Positions 23,790 to 33,190 of a DNA stretch of 64,000 bases are shown in pieces; the first letter of the stretch is position 1; every line of letters starts with the position of its first letter. This stretch comes from Amyloporia xantha (Eukaryota; Basidiomycota; Agaricomycetes; Polyporales; Adustoporiaceae): assembly GCA_036971615.1 (NCBI GenBank), contig JAYKKR010000049.1, forward strand, positions 62,001 to 126,000, read 5' to 3'. A model generated the notes under the pieces. It saw nothing but the letters and a program-made list of their open reading frames with translations, had not been told where the DNA came from and did not search any database. A program made the position numbers and the translations under genes.

Positions 23790-24085
23790 GCCCTGGTCCC
23801 TGGTCGGCTCGGAGGGGACGGGCATCAAGGGGGAGCGAGAAGGAAGGGAGTGAGTGTACGCTGACCGAGGTGACGAATATCTACACGCTTTGTATTACTA
23901 TCTGTAATGAACGCAACTGTGAGTGCTGACTTGAACAAGATGCATGTACCATGTCCACATAATGCGAGGACGTCAATGAACCATCTGTTGCGACCGAGTT
24001 TGCGTTTCGCGCATTCTGTTCTCAGTACTCGTCCAGAGCTGGAGTGATTGAGACCAAGGTTTTTGGGGGTGGACACTTTCTCATG

Positions 24086-24196
24086 GGCAAGATGGCCGAG
24101 CGGTCCAAGGCGTGTGACTCAAGCGAATAGCTTGCCTGCGCGAGCGGGTTTTCTCATCTGGGTATCCAGGCGTGGGTTCAAATCCCACTCTTGTCA
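24086..24196 (+). tRNA. tRNA-Leu (anticodon CAA) with intron
   Basis: The acceptor stem GGCAAGA pairs with TCTTGTC and is followed by A. The D-arm GCCGAGCGGTCCAAGGC, a long variable arm (CTGG-GTAT-CCAG) and the T-arm GTGGG-TTCAAAT-CCCAC are clear. The anticodon loop begins ACTCAAG, with CAA as anticodon, and is interrupted by about 28-30 nt (roughly 24124-24151), the position where tRNA-Leu(CAA) genes usually carry an intron. The 3' side of the anticodon stem is imperfect by eye, so exact intron borders are uncertain. Confidence 0.85.
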
Positions 24197-24640
24197 TGTT
24201 TTTTGTTGGCTGCCATGCCTCCGGCGCGTGGTCGTATTATCGATATGTAGTGGTCTGGCCGCGCGGGCCTCAGCTTATTGTTTATCGCCACTGTCGAGCC
24301 TTTCTCACCAACCCAACATACGCACACTGTCCACACGGCAGGCCAGGAAAGACGAGACGGCAAGTTGGGGTGAATTCTTGGTACATACTAATAGTCGAGC
24401 GTCGTCGCAGCCACCCCAGACTCGGCGGAGGCTGTTTCAGGGATAGGCTGCAGTAAGATCATCTTGTACGCTATTGGTTATCGCACGGTGCGAATTCACG
24501 ACTCTGGCCGGACAGTTCACCCAGTTCACCCCGAGTCCCAGTCAAACCCTCCATCAGAAGAGATCCCATCGGAGGAGTCGTGTATTCCGATCGTGTGTAC
24601 AGGCAGGTACGAAATATGGTACGTATATATCGTATCTACT

Positions 24641-26083
24641 ATGAGCTTCCACCCGTCGATCCCAAGTCTTTTGTACATCCAGGAGAACCCCGAAAAGCAT
24701 CTGGAGACTATTGCGCTGCCAGAAGATGTTATGAAATGCCCCGGGCCAGAAGCAGATGCTCATCTCGCCACCCGCGTCTCCTTTTCCAACCTGCCCTTCG
24801 ACATCCTCGTCCTTATTCTCAAACAAGTCTACCAGACGTCCCGCCGGAGCCTGTTCCTCATCCAGGACACGGACTGGGACGAGTGGGACGACCACGACGA
24901 ATGGGACCCCACGAACGCCTTCCCGCACAACATCGCGTCCGTGTGCACCGCGTGGCGGCACGCCATGTCCACCATCTCCATCTTCTGGACCCGCATCGTC
25001 ATCCTGGTAGACGAGCACCCGACGCCGCTGGAGACGGTCCGCGAGTGCCTCGCGTGGTCCGCGGACCATCCGCTGGATATCCGCATATGCCGCAGCTCGT
25101 ACCACCTCGCGTACCCCGACCCGGAGGAGCGCGCGCGCGTCGCCGCGGCGATGGTCCTGCTCTACCCGCACATGCGCCGCTGGAAGAGCCTGCTCGTCGA
25201 CACCCTCCACGGCGCGTCCCTCCCGCGGCCGCACTTCGATATGTGCGGGCCGGCGCCGCAGCTCGTGAATCTGTTCCTGGAGTCCGCGGACGCGCTGCCG
25301 CGGCGCGCGTACCCGCTTCTGGGGGACGACTTTTTCTACGCGCCCGCGTTGAAGTTCCTGTGGGTCGACGGGAACTGCTTCCGCGATTGCTACGTCCAGA
25401 CGGAGCACATCCCGCCCGCGGTGACGCGGCTGACCGTCGCGCGGTACTCGCGCGACGGCACATCGTTCGCGGTGCACGACCTGGTGCTCTGCATCCGGCG
25501 GATGGGCAAGCTGCAGTCGCTGAAGCTGCGCGAGCTGGACCTCGACTGCACCGGGGCGGGCGCGCCGCTGGTGGACTACCAGCTCGAGCGGATCAAGTTC
25601 GAGGACATGGACGCGCCGGTCCTCGCGGAGTTCTACCGGCTGATCGACCACTACAGCCCGAAGTACCTGACGTTCAAGCACTGCACGTTCTTCCCGCGGG
25701 ACATGGACCTCGGGAGCACGATGAGCTTGTCGCTCACGGACATCGACGCGGAGCAGGACCTGTGTGCGCTGCTGGACACGTGGGCGGGGGTGATCTACCC
25801 GGAGCTGACGGTGACGCGGTGTCCGGGCTTCAACGACGCGCTGCTGGAGGAGATGGCGGTGGGGTGCAATGGGCGCTGGTTGTGTCCGAATTTGAAGAGC
25901 TTGGAGATTTATGAGTGCCCGAATTATTCGGATGAGGTGCTGAGGAGGATGATCGACGCGCGGACGGTGGCGCATGCGCGCTCGGGCTTTGCGGATAGTG
26001 AGGACCCCTTGTTTGTTGTCACCTCTGTGGACTACTTGGACACGGATCGGGGCATGGAGAGTGCTGACGACTATGATGCTTAA
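24641..26083 (+). CDS. F-box protein, 480 aa, paralogue of 28521-30155
   Basis: Probable substrate receptor of an SCF ubiquitin ligase. The F-box motif is FSNLPFDILVLILKQVY, about 55 residues from the start chosen here, followed by SVCTAWRHAMSTISIFWTR, the usual end of Agaricomycete F-boxes, and then leucine-rich substrate-recognition repeats (LKFLWVDGNCF, SLKLRELDLDC, LKSLEIYECPNYSD). Single exon; the ATG at 24641 (MSFHPSIPS) is preferred because the frame upstream lacks protein character. Very GC-rich, unlike its paralogue. No disabling change seen. The substrate is unknown. Confidence 0.8.
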   Translation: MSFHPSIPSLLYIQENPEKHLETIALPEDVMKCPGPEADAHLATRVSFSNLPFDILVLILKQVYQTSRRSLFLIQDTDWDEWDDHDEWDPTNAFPHNIASVCTAWRHAMSTISIFWTRIVILVDEHPTPLETVRECLAWSADHPLDIRICRSSYHLAYPDPEERARVAAAMVLLYPHMRRWKSLLVDTLHGASLPRPHFDMCGPAPQLVNLFLESADALPRRAYPLLGDDFFYAPALKFLWVDGNCFRDCYVQTEHIPPAVTRLTVARYSRDGTSFAVHDLVLCIRRMGKLQSLKLRELDLDCTGAGAPLVDYQLERIKFEDMDAPVLAEFYRLIDHYSPKYLTFKHCTFFPRDMDLGSTMSLSLTDIDAEQDLCALLDTWAGVIYPELTVTRCPGFNDALLEEMAVGCNGRWLCPNLKSLEIYECPNYSDEVLRRMIDARTVAHARSGFADSEDPLFVVTSVDYLDTDRGMESADDYDA

Positions 26084-26442
26084 AGACGCTGTGGGCCGGG
26101 TTGTAAGGGACTGTCTCTGTTTCGCTCGCATGAGATCGAACATCTGCTGCGTCTTCGAATGTGTGTGTATGATCGAGACTATCAGACAATCCCACATCTT
26201 TGTTTGACTGAAGTGCTCTAACAGATTCTGGTCCAGCACGGTGCCTCAAAGCTTTCCATCGGGAACATATCCATGTCAAGCTTGAAAGAACGCGCAATAT
26301 TCGCTCGACACGTCGCTTCACGTGCCCAACGCGTCTCATTTCTTCACGATCATTGCGACTTTGCTTCCGTGCTGCGGCGTTCGGCGCCTTGCTATGCGCC
26401 AGCGCCCACAAATCTTACTCTGAGCCAATCAAGGACACATCA

Positions 26443-26743
26443 ACACGGAACAGTGTTCGCAAAGACCCGTCTAGACGGGGTTTATACCGGCGTTAGTCGG
26501 GTCTAGACGAGGGGTCAAGACGGCGACGAAGGGGTCTACGGCAGTCACCGGTGGCTGTCGGACAAGAGGCGTGACCGTCCCTCGGCCCGCTTACCACGTG
26601 ACGAAAATGGCCTGCCCCGCCAGCAGAATCATATCACGTGCATTGACCCCGTCTAGACGGGGGTCATAGACCCCGTCTATGGCCTTGGGGTCTAGACGGT
26701 CAAGGCCTATTGACCCGACCTTTCGTTCACTGACACGGAACAG
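26443..26743. mobile_element. 279-bp MITE with 11-bp direct repeat and GTCTAGAC palindromes
   Basis: ACACGGAACAG occurs at 26443-26453 and again at 26733-26743, which looks like a target-site duplication around 26454-26732. Inside, the 8-bp palindrome GTCTAGAC recurs four times, with arms such as GACCCCGTCTAGACGGGG. The two ends are imperfect inverted repeats (TGTTCGCAAAGACCCGTC vs the reverse complement CAGTGAACGAAAGGTCGGGT). There is no ORF. A 9-11-bp duplication is typical of Mutator-like elements (inference). Two CACGTG boxes lie inside. Confidence 0.6.
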
Positions 26744-27005
26744 GTTAGCGGTGATTCGTAAGCCTACCAGCGTCTTGTCCCGCCTTCGTTCTTGACTAAT
26801 CTGCGGCCATATTCTGCAGGGCTTGCGACGCTATGCGTGACAACCGGTGAATAGCTTTGAGAGTGAAGGAGGATGCTTGTCGGCTTATTCAGACTACTTG
26901 CTCATATGCTGCTGACTCAGAGCGAGATGGCGTCATGATAGATTCGTCTGGTCCTGGTTATAATAGCTTCTGTTGCTGTGGTATTTCGTTCGCATCGTCC
27001 CCATC

Positions 27006-28342
27006 ATGTCCGCAGCTTTGCAGAAATCGCTCCTCCTGACGGGCAGACAAGGCTCTTTTGTAGTCTCGTCCGTCCCTATACCAGTACCTGGCCCTGGACA
27101 GCTGCTGTTGAAAGTTTATGCCGCCGCACTAAACCCGGTCGATTGGAAGGTTCAAGCGAACGGGATCATCGTCAGAGATTATCCTGCTGTTTTAGGGACC
27201 GACATTGCAGGAACCGTCGAGGAGCTTGGAGATGGCGTGTCGGGGTTTGTGAAGGGAGATAGAATGTGGGTCCAAGTCCGCATATCGTTTACTGCGGCAT
27301 AGGAGGAGTTGAAGGCAGTGTCGACGCTCGGATAGTTTGACACAGGGTTATTTCGACAATGCACATGCTGGGTTCCAGCAATACACATTGGCCAACGCGG
27401 ATGTTTCAGCCAAGGTTCGTGTTCCTTCTGTGGCTTAATGGCAAGTCTGAGCTCGAGCCTGCCGTCCTAACTTTGTCTAAGTAGATACCTCCCAATATCA
27501 CATTTGACCAGGCCGCTACGATTCCTGTCGGTCTTGCGACTGCTGCATTGGGTCTTTATACTCAGAATGTTCCGCCCAGCGTAGACTTTGGCAGTGCCCG
27601 ACTTGTTCCACCATGGCAACCAGACGGACGGGGCAAGTATGCTGGAAAGCCATTCGTAGTATTCGGCGCATCGAGCTCTGTTGGACAGTATGGCAAGTCT
27701 CACCGTTAACCCGTCGATTTTCTGTAACTAACACGGTCGGTTTGTATCGCAGCTGTCCAGCTCGCTAAGTTCTCTGGCTTTTCCCCCATTATTGCAACTG
27801 CATCTTTACACAACACTCCCTATCTTCTGACGCTGGGCGCCACACACGTCTTGGATCGTCACCTGTCTACGTCTGGACTCTATGCAGAGATAGCCAAAAT
27901 TACCACACAACCTCTGCAGGTCATATTCGACGCTGTTTCGCTCCCAGCTACCCAGAATGCTGCATACGAACTGTTAGCACCTGGAGGCTGTCTCGTTCTC
28001 GTGCTCTATCCTCGCATCAACATCAACCCTGCAAAGAGGATAGAAGGAGAGGAAAAGCGTGTTGAGAAAGCATTCGGACAGGTGAACCATCCACAGGAGA
28101 ACCGTGCTGTTGGCGCTAGTTTGTACAAGAAATTGACTGCCCTGTTGGAGGCGGGTGTGATCAAGGTTCGTCTTTTAGCACTCTTTGTATTCTTGCCGAG
28201 TTTTACAGCGGTACAATTTTAGCCGAATAGAGTTGAAGTACTCCCTGGAGGATTGGAGGGCGCAGTCGGGGGGCTGACAAGATTGAAAAATGACACTGTA
28301 AGCGGTGTAAAGCTGGTGGTACGCCCACAGGAGACTCCTTGA
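27006..28342 (+). CDS. Medium-chain dehydrogenase/reductase (zinc-less, quinone-reductase-like)
   Basis: Probable NAD(P)H-dependent oxidoreductase of the MDR superfamily; substrate unknown. Five exons (27006-27265, 27336-27414, 27485-27692, 27753-28165, 28223-28342) join to 360 codons. Landmarks: N-terminal GroES-like domain with LNPVDWKVQ, VLGTDIAGTVEELG and GYFDNAHAGFQQY; a nucleotide-binding fold with FVVFGASSSVGQYAVQLAK and ATHVLDRH; and a C-terminal FDAVSLPATQNAAYELLAPGG region. The cysteine-rich structural zinc lobe and the catalytic zinc ligands of classical alcohol dehydrogenases are absent. Intron 3 must use a GC donor (GCAAGT at 27693) to give VGQYAVQLAK; a GT choice leads to a stop. 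Convergent with the F-box gene ending at 28521. Confidence 0.85.
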
Positions 28343-28520
28343 TCGGTCAGTTCTCTCATGAACGAGCTCAATTGTCTGGTAATTACTGTGCACATGCAAA
28401 TGTTTTGCGAGAGGAAAACAATCATGCGAAATTGTTAGGACTCCTGTCCTTAAGCTTTACGAGACGGTTCCAAACGATTTCGGTAATTTACAAATGCTGC
28501 AGTCAGGTCACAAGTTCTAA

Positions 28521-30155
28521 TCATATAAGGTCATCCACTTCGTCGTTGAAGGAGTCCAACAATGTAGCCCGCCGTCCTAGTATCAGAGGTGTTGCCTCCT
28601 TCCCCCTGGCCCTTGCCATGTATAGATAAACTGTTCCATCCTCGGGATTCACATATGATTTTGACCGCTCGTAGCCACCCATCAACCCATTCCAATCCAC
28701 ATATGCGAGGTTTGCATCGAGCCACACTATGTCCTCGCGTGCAGGCTCGTCGCATCCCATTATCGTGAGCGAATTGATCTCTGCCACGACGAAATCTGTG
28801 TCGGCAAAGCTGCTGATTCCTGCTTCCATGTAAGCTTCTCGACGTGCTTCCACCATCTGTCTGATCTGATTGCTGGAGCAGCCGGGACAGTCGTAGATGA
28901 CTAAGTCGGTCAATTTGGGGCAGAGCCAAAGGCCATCGTCATGAGCACTTGCCATTCTGGATAGGACAGTGTCGTCGAAGGAAGGGCAATTGGCAATGAT
29001 GAGCTCGCTGCTGTCTATGCCGTCCCACTGATCGAGGGCTGGGTGGAAAGGCGTCCCCACAGGCATGTCCGTGAAGCGCAGGCACATTGTCCTTGTCAGG
29101 TTGATTGAATCGGGCAGCGTACACCTCTTCAATTCCAGTTGGTCAGGGCCCCAGTCATCAACCATCCAGTAAAATTCGGCCAATACGCCTGCCGTAATGC
29201 CCTCAAATTTCATAAATTCTAGCACGAAGTTGGTCTCCAGTGATTCGGCATCCGTGGCAGGGTCCAGATCGAGGTCGATCAGGTGCACGGACTTCAAGTT
29301 GGGCAAGGCATGGAGACACTCCACTAGATCTGGGACAAAGAACCGACCGGGACTTTGTTGATTATATTTCGAGATCGTCAATCTTGTGACCGTTCTGAGA
29401 GTAGATGGTAGCCAAAGATACGAGTCGCAAAAGGCATAGCCGCTTAAGCTCAAGGTTGCTAAAGCGGGTGTATCTAACGGATCTATATCGGTTATCATCG
29501 GGACTTCATTGCTATTCTGCGGTTCGAAACGAAAGTCCACCAGCCGTTCGGCGCTGCCATTAAGCCACAGTTGAGGTAGCGAGAATGAGGAAGAATAGAG
29601 CACGTTGACACGAAGGCTTCTCCAGCGCTGGATGTGGGGATATAGCAGAGCCATGGCTACAGCAACTCGTGTCCGTTCCATATAAGCAGAGTCAGGCAAG
29701 CTTTTCGGATGACGACAAATGCGGATATCGAGTGGTTTGTGAGCGGACAACATCAGATACAAGCGTATAATGGACAGCGGTGTGGTTTTACGGTCAACCC
29801 TGATGATGAGGCGTGTCCAAAATAGAGAGACGGATGAAATAGCTTCCTTCCAGACATGACAAACGGACGCGAGGGCGTTTGGAAATACGGGTGGAGAGAA
29901 GAGATTATCCTTTTGTGGCCGATATTGGGTAAGAGGATCCGCGCTGAAATCATCATGAAGACATGATGAGCCGTACAGCTCTTGAAATATTAAGACAAGG
30001 ATATCCATGGAAAGAGCTGAGATTGGAGAACGATTGGGTAGCTTGGACTTTTTGATCGTAGGATCAGCCCTCACTGACAGCGCCTGTAGAGCATCTGCGT
30101 GTAAATCGACGCTGTCACGGGCAAAAGGACTTGACGCCTTCAGTACGCACGACAT
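28521..30155 (-). CDS. F-box protein, 544 aa, paralogue of 24641-26083
   Basis: Probable SCF substrate receptor. One uninterrupted exon. An F-box-like segment (SALSMDILVLIFQELY) at residues 46-61 is followed by LASVCHVWKEAISSVSLFWTRL and leucine-rich stretches (LPNLKSVHLIDLDLDP; LVIYDCPGCSSNQIRQMV). The layout and many segments match the other F-box gene (LDIRICR, LYPHIQRWRSLRVNVLYSS, WLCPKLTDLVIYDCP vs WLCPNLKSLEIYECP), so the two are duplicates. Its base composition is near 48 percent GC by eye, far lower than its partner, which suggests different ages or local composition pressure. Confidence 0.8.
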   Translation of the reverse strand: MSCVLKASSPFARDSVDLHADALQALSVRADPTIKKSKLPNRSPISALSMDILVLIFQELYGSSCLHDDFSADPLTQYRPQKDNLFSPPVFPNALASVCHVWKEAISSVSLFWTRLIIRVDRKTTPLSIIRLYLMLSAHKPLDIRICRHPKSLPDSAYMERTRVAVAMALLYPHIQRWRSLRVNVLYSSSFSLPQLWLNGSAERLVDFRFEPQNSNEVPMITDIDPLDTPALATLSLSGYAFCDSYLWLPSTLRTVTRLTISKYNQQSPGRFFVPDLVECLHALPNLKSVHLIDLDLDPATDAESLETNFVLEFMKFEGITAGVLAEFYWMVDDWGPDQLELKRCTLPDSINLTRTMCLRFTDMPVGTPFHPALDQWDGIDSSELIIANCPSFDDTVLSRMASAHDDGLWLCPKLTDLVIYDCPGCSSNQIRQMVEARREAYMEAGISSFADTDFVVAEINSLTIMGCDEPAREDIVWLDANLAYVDWNGLMGGYERSKSYVNPEDGTVYLYMARARGKEATPLILGRRATLLDSFNDEVDDLI

Positions 30156-31010
30156 TCCATCAGAATTGGAATGTATTATGGAGGCAAATTAGACCGTACC
30201 ATTAGTCGACTCGCGAGTGGCGGGTCTTTGTACGTGCCAATGGATAAGAGATGATCGTTTGAAAGTCTGGACGAGGTATTAGATGAGTTATTTGCTGATC
30301 AAGTATACCAGTACTTAGAAGCAGGTTTGCAGATTTATGTAGGCGTAACGAGCCTGGAACTAGTAGGTGACTGAGTGATTAAACTACTCCATGCGCCTGG
30401 GGTTATAGTAACGCCATCACGTGCCTTCACCGATGGCTGGTTCCGCGGCGTGCGCGCTAGTCCGTCTTGCCTCTCGCAGCCGATTGTGTTCTGCGTACGT
30501 ACATCGCGCATTTTCACGAACAAACTGGTTGCTGTGGGACGTGTATGGAAATGGCGCGACCCTACACGTACTTACGTGTCACATATTGCGCATTCATTGC
30601 GGTACGAAAGGCAGTTTACTACTCCGGACTTGTCAATGCGGAAGTGAGTACATATACTTACACTGCTGGCAGAATATGTACCGAGAACTATGCATCCATT
30701 CTTCTATACCAAAACTTGCAAATTCTCTCCGTTGATATGGCACAGTCATTAAACCCATCTGGTTCATGAAGAATCAATTCTGCGCCATTGCCTATTTCTT
30801 GCAGTCTCCGCAATGGTCCTTGTGCAATGTGCACCGAAGTCTGTCCCGAATCCTCTCCTATCGGGTCTTCTTGGGTCCCTGCAGTGGTGAGCTAACGCGT
30901 ATAGTAGCTACCGCCTTTCTTCCGGAAAATATTGGCGGAAGCCCAGTTAATGGCGATCATCCGAGGTTAGCGCCCTGCTATGGCAAAGCGCAGTGACGGT
31001 AGCTTCGTGA
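30156..31010. other. Intergenic stretch
   Basis: No gene supported; open frames are short and without domain signals. Confidence 0.4.
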
Positions 31011-31344
31011 CTAATGCCGGACGCTGCGAGAACGTCTTGTGCGAGGTATAGCTAGGCTACCAGCTGATTTGCAGCAATCTTCTGTCATGGAGGGGTTCCA
31101 GAATGCAGCCATCTTCGTGTAAACAGTGCCGAAAGGAATCACTGCATGGACGAGACCCTCGATGGCCCCTGATATAGGCGAGGAGAATAAGGCTGGGGTG
31201 AGGACCAGAGATGAGACGTACACGCCGCCAGCAGAGTGTGCGAGGATAAAGATACGATCGGTGTCTCCTTCGGTCAAATTTTGCATTACCTAGCGAACCG
31301 CATCGCGAACGTCCTCGGAATATTGTGGGAATGCGACTCTTCAA
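31011..31344 (-). pseudogene. Alpha/beta-hydrolase fragment with in-frame stop
   Basis: The minus frame reads QYSEDVRDAVR, a TAG stop, then VMQNLTEGDTDRIFILAHSAGGVYV. HSAGG is the nucleophile-elbow motif of alpha/beta-hydrolases (esterase/lipase type), and the preceding (Y/S)EDV-DAV-W pattern is the usual helix before it, so the stop most likely replaced TGG (Trp). The N- and C-terminal thirds are missing, and the frame ends soon after IPFGTVYTKMAAF. This is a decayed gene, not a functional enzyme. Confidence 0.6.
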
Positions 31345-32137
31345 TCACCGTCGAGATGCCCTGGAAGCGAAAAACGCGCTAACCACGCTGTCTTTTCGCG
31401 TGTTCTCGTCCCCAGATGAGCGGTTGTCAATGCTGGCTGCCTGGAGGCGGCAGTCATGAGGCTTGTCAGGAGTGTCGACTAAAAGTAGGCATAAGACTCA
31501 ACTGAGAAGTAACTTAGCCAATATTGGGACCAACGTGCCCTCTTAATGTCCACACAGATAGACGTGCACGACACGTGGTCTAGGCGTATGCGCACTGTTC
31601 AAGAAAACGAGCGACATCATGGCTCGAGAGTTCTTGCCGCATCCAAGTCTCGTTCCCTCCCGCTGTATAGATGTTTAATGAGGATATAGTGTGTGTTATT
31701 TAGGGTACATGCTAGAACGGCGACGGGGACGTGAACCTGATGCAGTTCCATGTGTGGATCGTAAGATCAGATTCTCTGTCATCGAAGAATGTTCCGCTGA
31801 CACAGAGCTTCAAGGTGAGTGTCAGTCGATGCAATTCGGATAACCCACATATCGAAAGATGGACACAAGACCTCTGGGAAGCAGCGCCCAAACGACTTGG
31901 AAGTCTAGATAAAGGGCTACAGGTGCGATACGTCTGGCATCCGGCAGTCTTTCACTATTGCCTAACAGATTCGACCAGCGCAGATATCGCGGTGAGCACG
32001 TATAGCAGGATTCGAGTGTCCATTTACTTAGGGTAGGATGCTCTATAGGTTCATTCTGCATCAGTATCTTTAGTGAGCAGTAGATCGTATACGAACCCTT
32101 ACATCTTCTTGACTCAAAGCGCTTGATTTGTTCGCAG
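31345..32137. other. Intergenic stretch with possible hydrolase remains
   Basis: I could not extend the hydrolase relic reliably upstream. No other gene is supported. Confidence 0.3.
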
Positions 32138-32443
32138 ATGTCCTATATCGGAGCATATGTTGTTCAGTACCGTGCTGAGGGTGACACCCCCTGGCACTGG
32201 TCCGTTTTCTTCGAGAGGAACCCTGACCTCGAGGAAGGTGCAATCTGCGATATCCAAGGAGACATCCACCAGTATACCTTCCGCTGGAAAGGCAAGGTTT
32301 CCTTGAAGCGGTCAAAATTGTACGCCGGTCGTGTGGCTATTGGAAGCGTCTTGAATACGGACAAGAGGTTGGGTGACATAGAGAAAGTGGTCAAGGGCAT
32401 TCCGATTGTGCAAGGGAATCCGTCGTGGAACTGCCAAACGTAG
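32138..32443 (+). CDS. Small fungal protein with WHW and WNCQ motifs
   Basis: Function unknown. The 101-residue frame starts MSYIGAYVVQYRAEG and has TPWHWSVFFERNP, a Gly-rich strand region (QGDIHQYTFRWKGKV), IGSVL and WNCQT at the end. Conserved His in PWHW and Cys in WNC resemble the His and Cys of permuted NlpC/P60- or LRAT-like folds (inference only). The frame ends right at WNCQ, while a short intron from 32442 could add PLPDTTPYAPIQPEACA. Upstream, an acceptor AG precedes the ATG, so an untranslated exon may exist. The tail seems shorter than one would expect for such a fold, so a truncation is possible. Confidence 0.5.
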   Translation: MSYIGAYVVQYRAEGDTPWHWSVFFERNPDLEEGAICDIQGDIHQYTFRWKGKVSLKRSKLYAGRVAIGSVLNTDKRLGDIEKVVKGIPIVQGNPSWNCQT

Positions 32444-32570
32444 AGATTCAGTTAAGTGGATACATCCCCCAGGGCTAATAGTCCTCTGCCAGATACAACC
32501 CCGTATGCGCCGATACAACCGGAGGCCTGTGCCGTGGCAATAAATGAGTGAGTCTCTTGTATGCAAAAAG

Positions 32571-32637
32571 CGGGGCTCGAACCCGCACTACGGAGGGCGA
32601 GCAACACGTGCACTAACCCACTACACTACAGTAATAC
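32571..32637 (-). repeat. tRNA-like fragment with Pol III boxes
   Basis: On minus: A-box-like TGTAGTGTAGTGGGTTAGTG, a plausible anticodon arm, and a perfect T-arm GCGGG-TTCGAGC-CCCGC. The 5' and 3' acceptor strands do not pair (the 3' end runs into TTTTTGC), so it is not a functional tRNA gene by eye. It is probably a tRNA-derived repeat head or tRNA pseudogene. Confidence 0.4.
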
Positions 32638-32639
32638 AC

Positions 32640-33182
32640 TTTGGACTTGAATCATGTACACACTTCATCCTTCCCTCACCGACGCACGCATGCACCGCCG
32701 AAGCGTCATCTGCCTTTATTCTAACCTCCAGATGCATCTGCTCCCCGTCACCGCATGCACGGCATGTCCCGCTCTGTCTGGATGCATCTGACTCGCCACT
32801 TGGATACCACTCGCCGCGAGGTTCACATACTGGGCGCTCAATATCCGCGGTCTCAGCTTGGGCTCGCGCGCTTTTTTCACTCCTCCCATACCTGATCGTC
32901 CACCTCAAGCCAAACACTACACGCAAGATCCTCGCCTGGGCCACTTTCCTGACCTCCCTGCCAGTATTTGTCCTTCTCCGCACCTTTACAACCCCTTCAT
33001 TGCCCTTTCGCGCGCTAGCACTCGGCCAGCACTCAGTCTGATTCACTGCGGCCTCGTGCCCTAAGTTCAAGCCTCGCGCCCTAAGTTCAAGCCTAGCACT
33101 GCTCTGTACACTCACCCCTTTTCGCCGCTCGCAATGCCGAAGCGACAGCCCTGTGCGCCCCACCTGAAAACACTCCAAGCTC
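32640..33182. other. Intergenic stretch before the hAT element
   Basis: CT-rich, without a supported gene. A 22-bp direct repeat (GCCCTAAGTTCAAGCCT) occurs twice near 33057-33095. Confidence 0.4.
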
Positions 33183-33190
33183 CTCGGTCC

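Noticed and set aside
24554..26239. Long minus-strand frame of 561 codons and plus frame of 444 codons overlapping the F-box gene
   Set aside because: Arg/Val/His-rich shadows of a GC-rich real gene; no domains.
32571..32637. Functional tRNA gene on minus
   Set aside because: The T-arm is perfect but the acceptor strands do not pair, so it is listed as a tRNA-like fragment.
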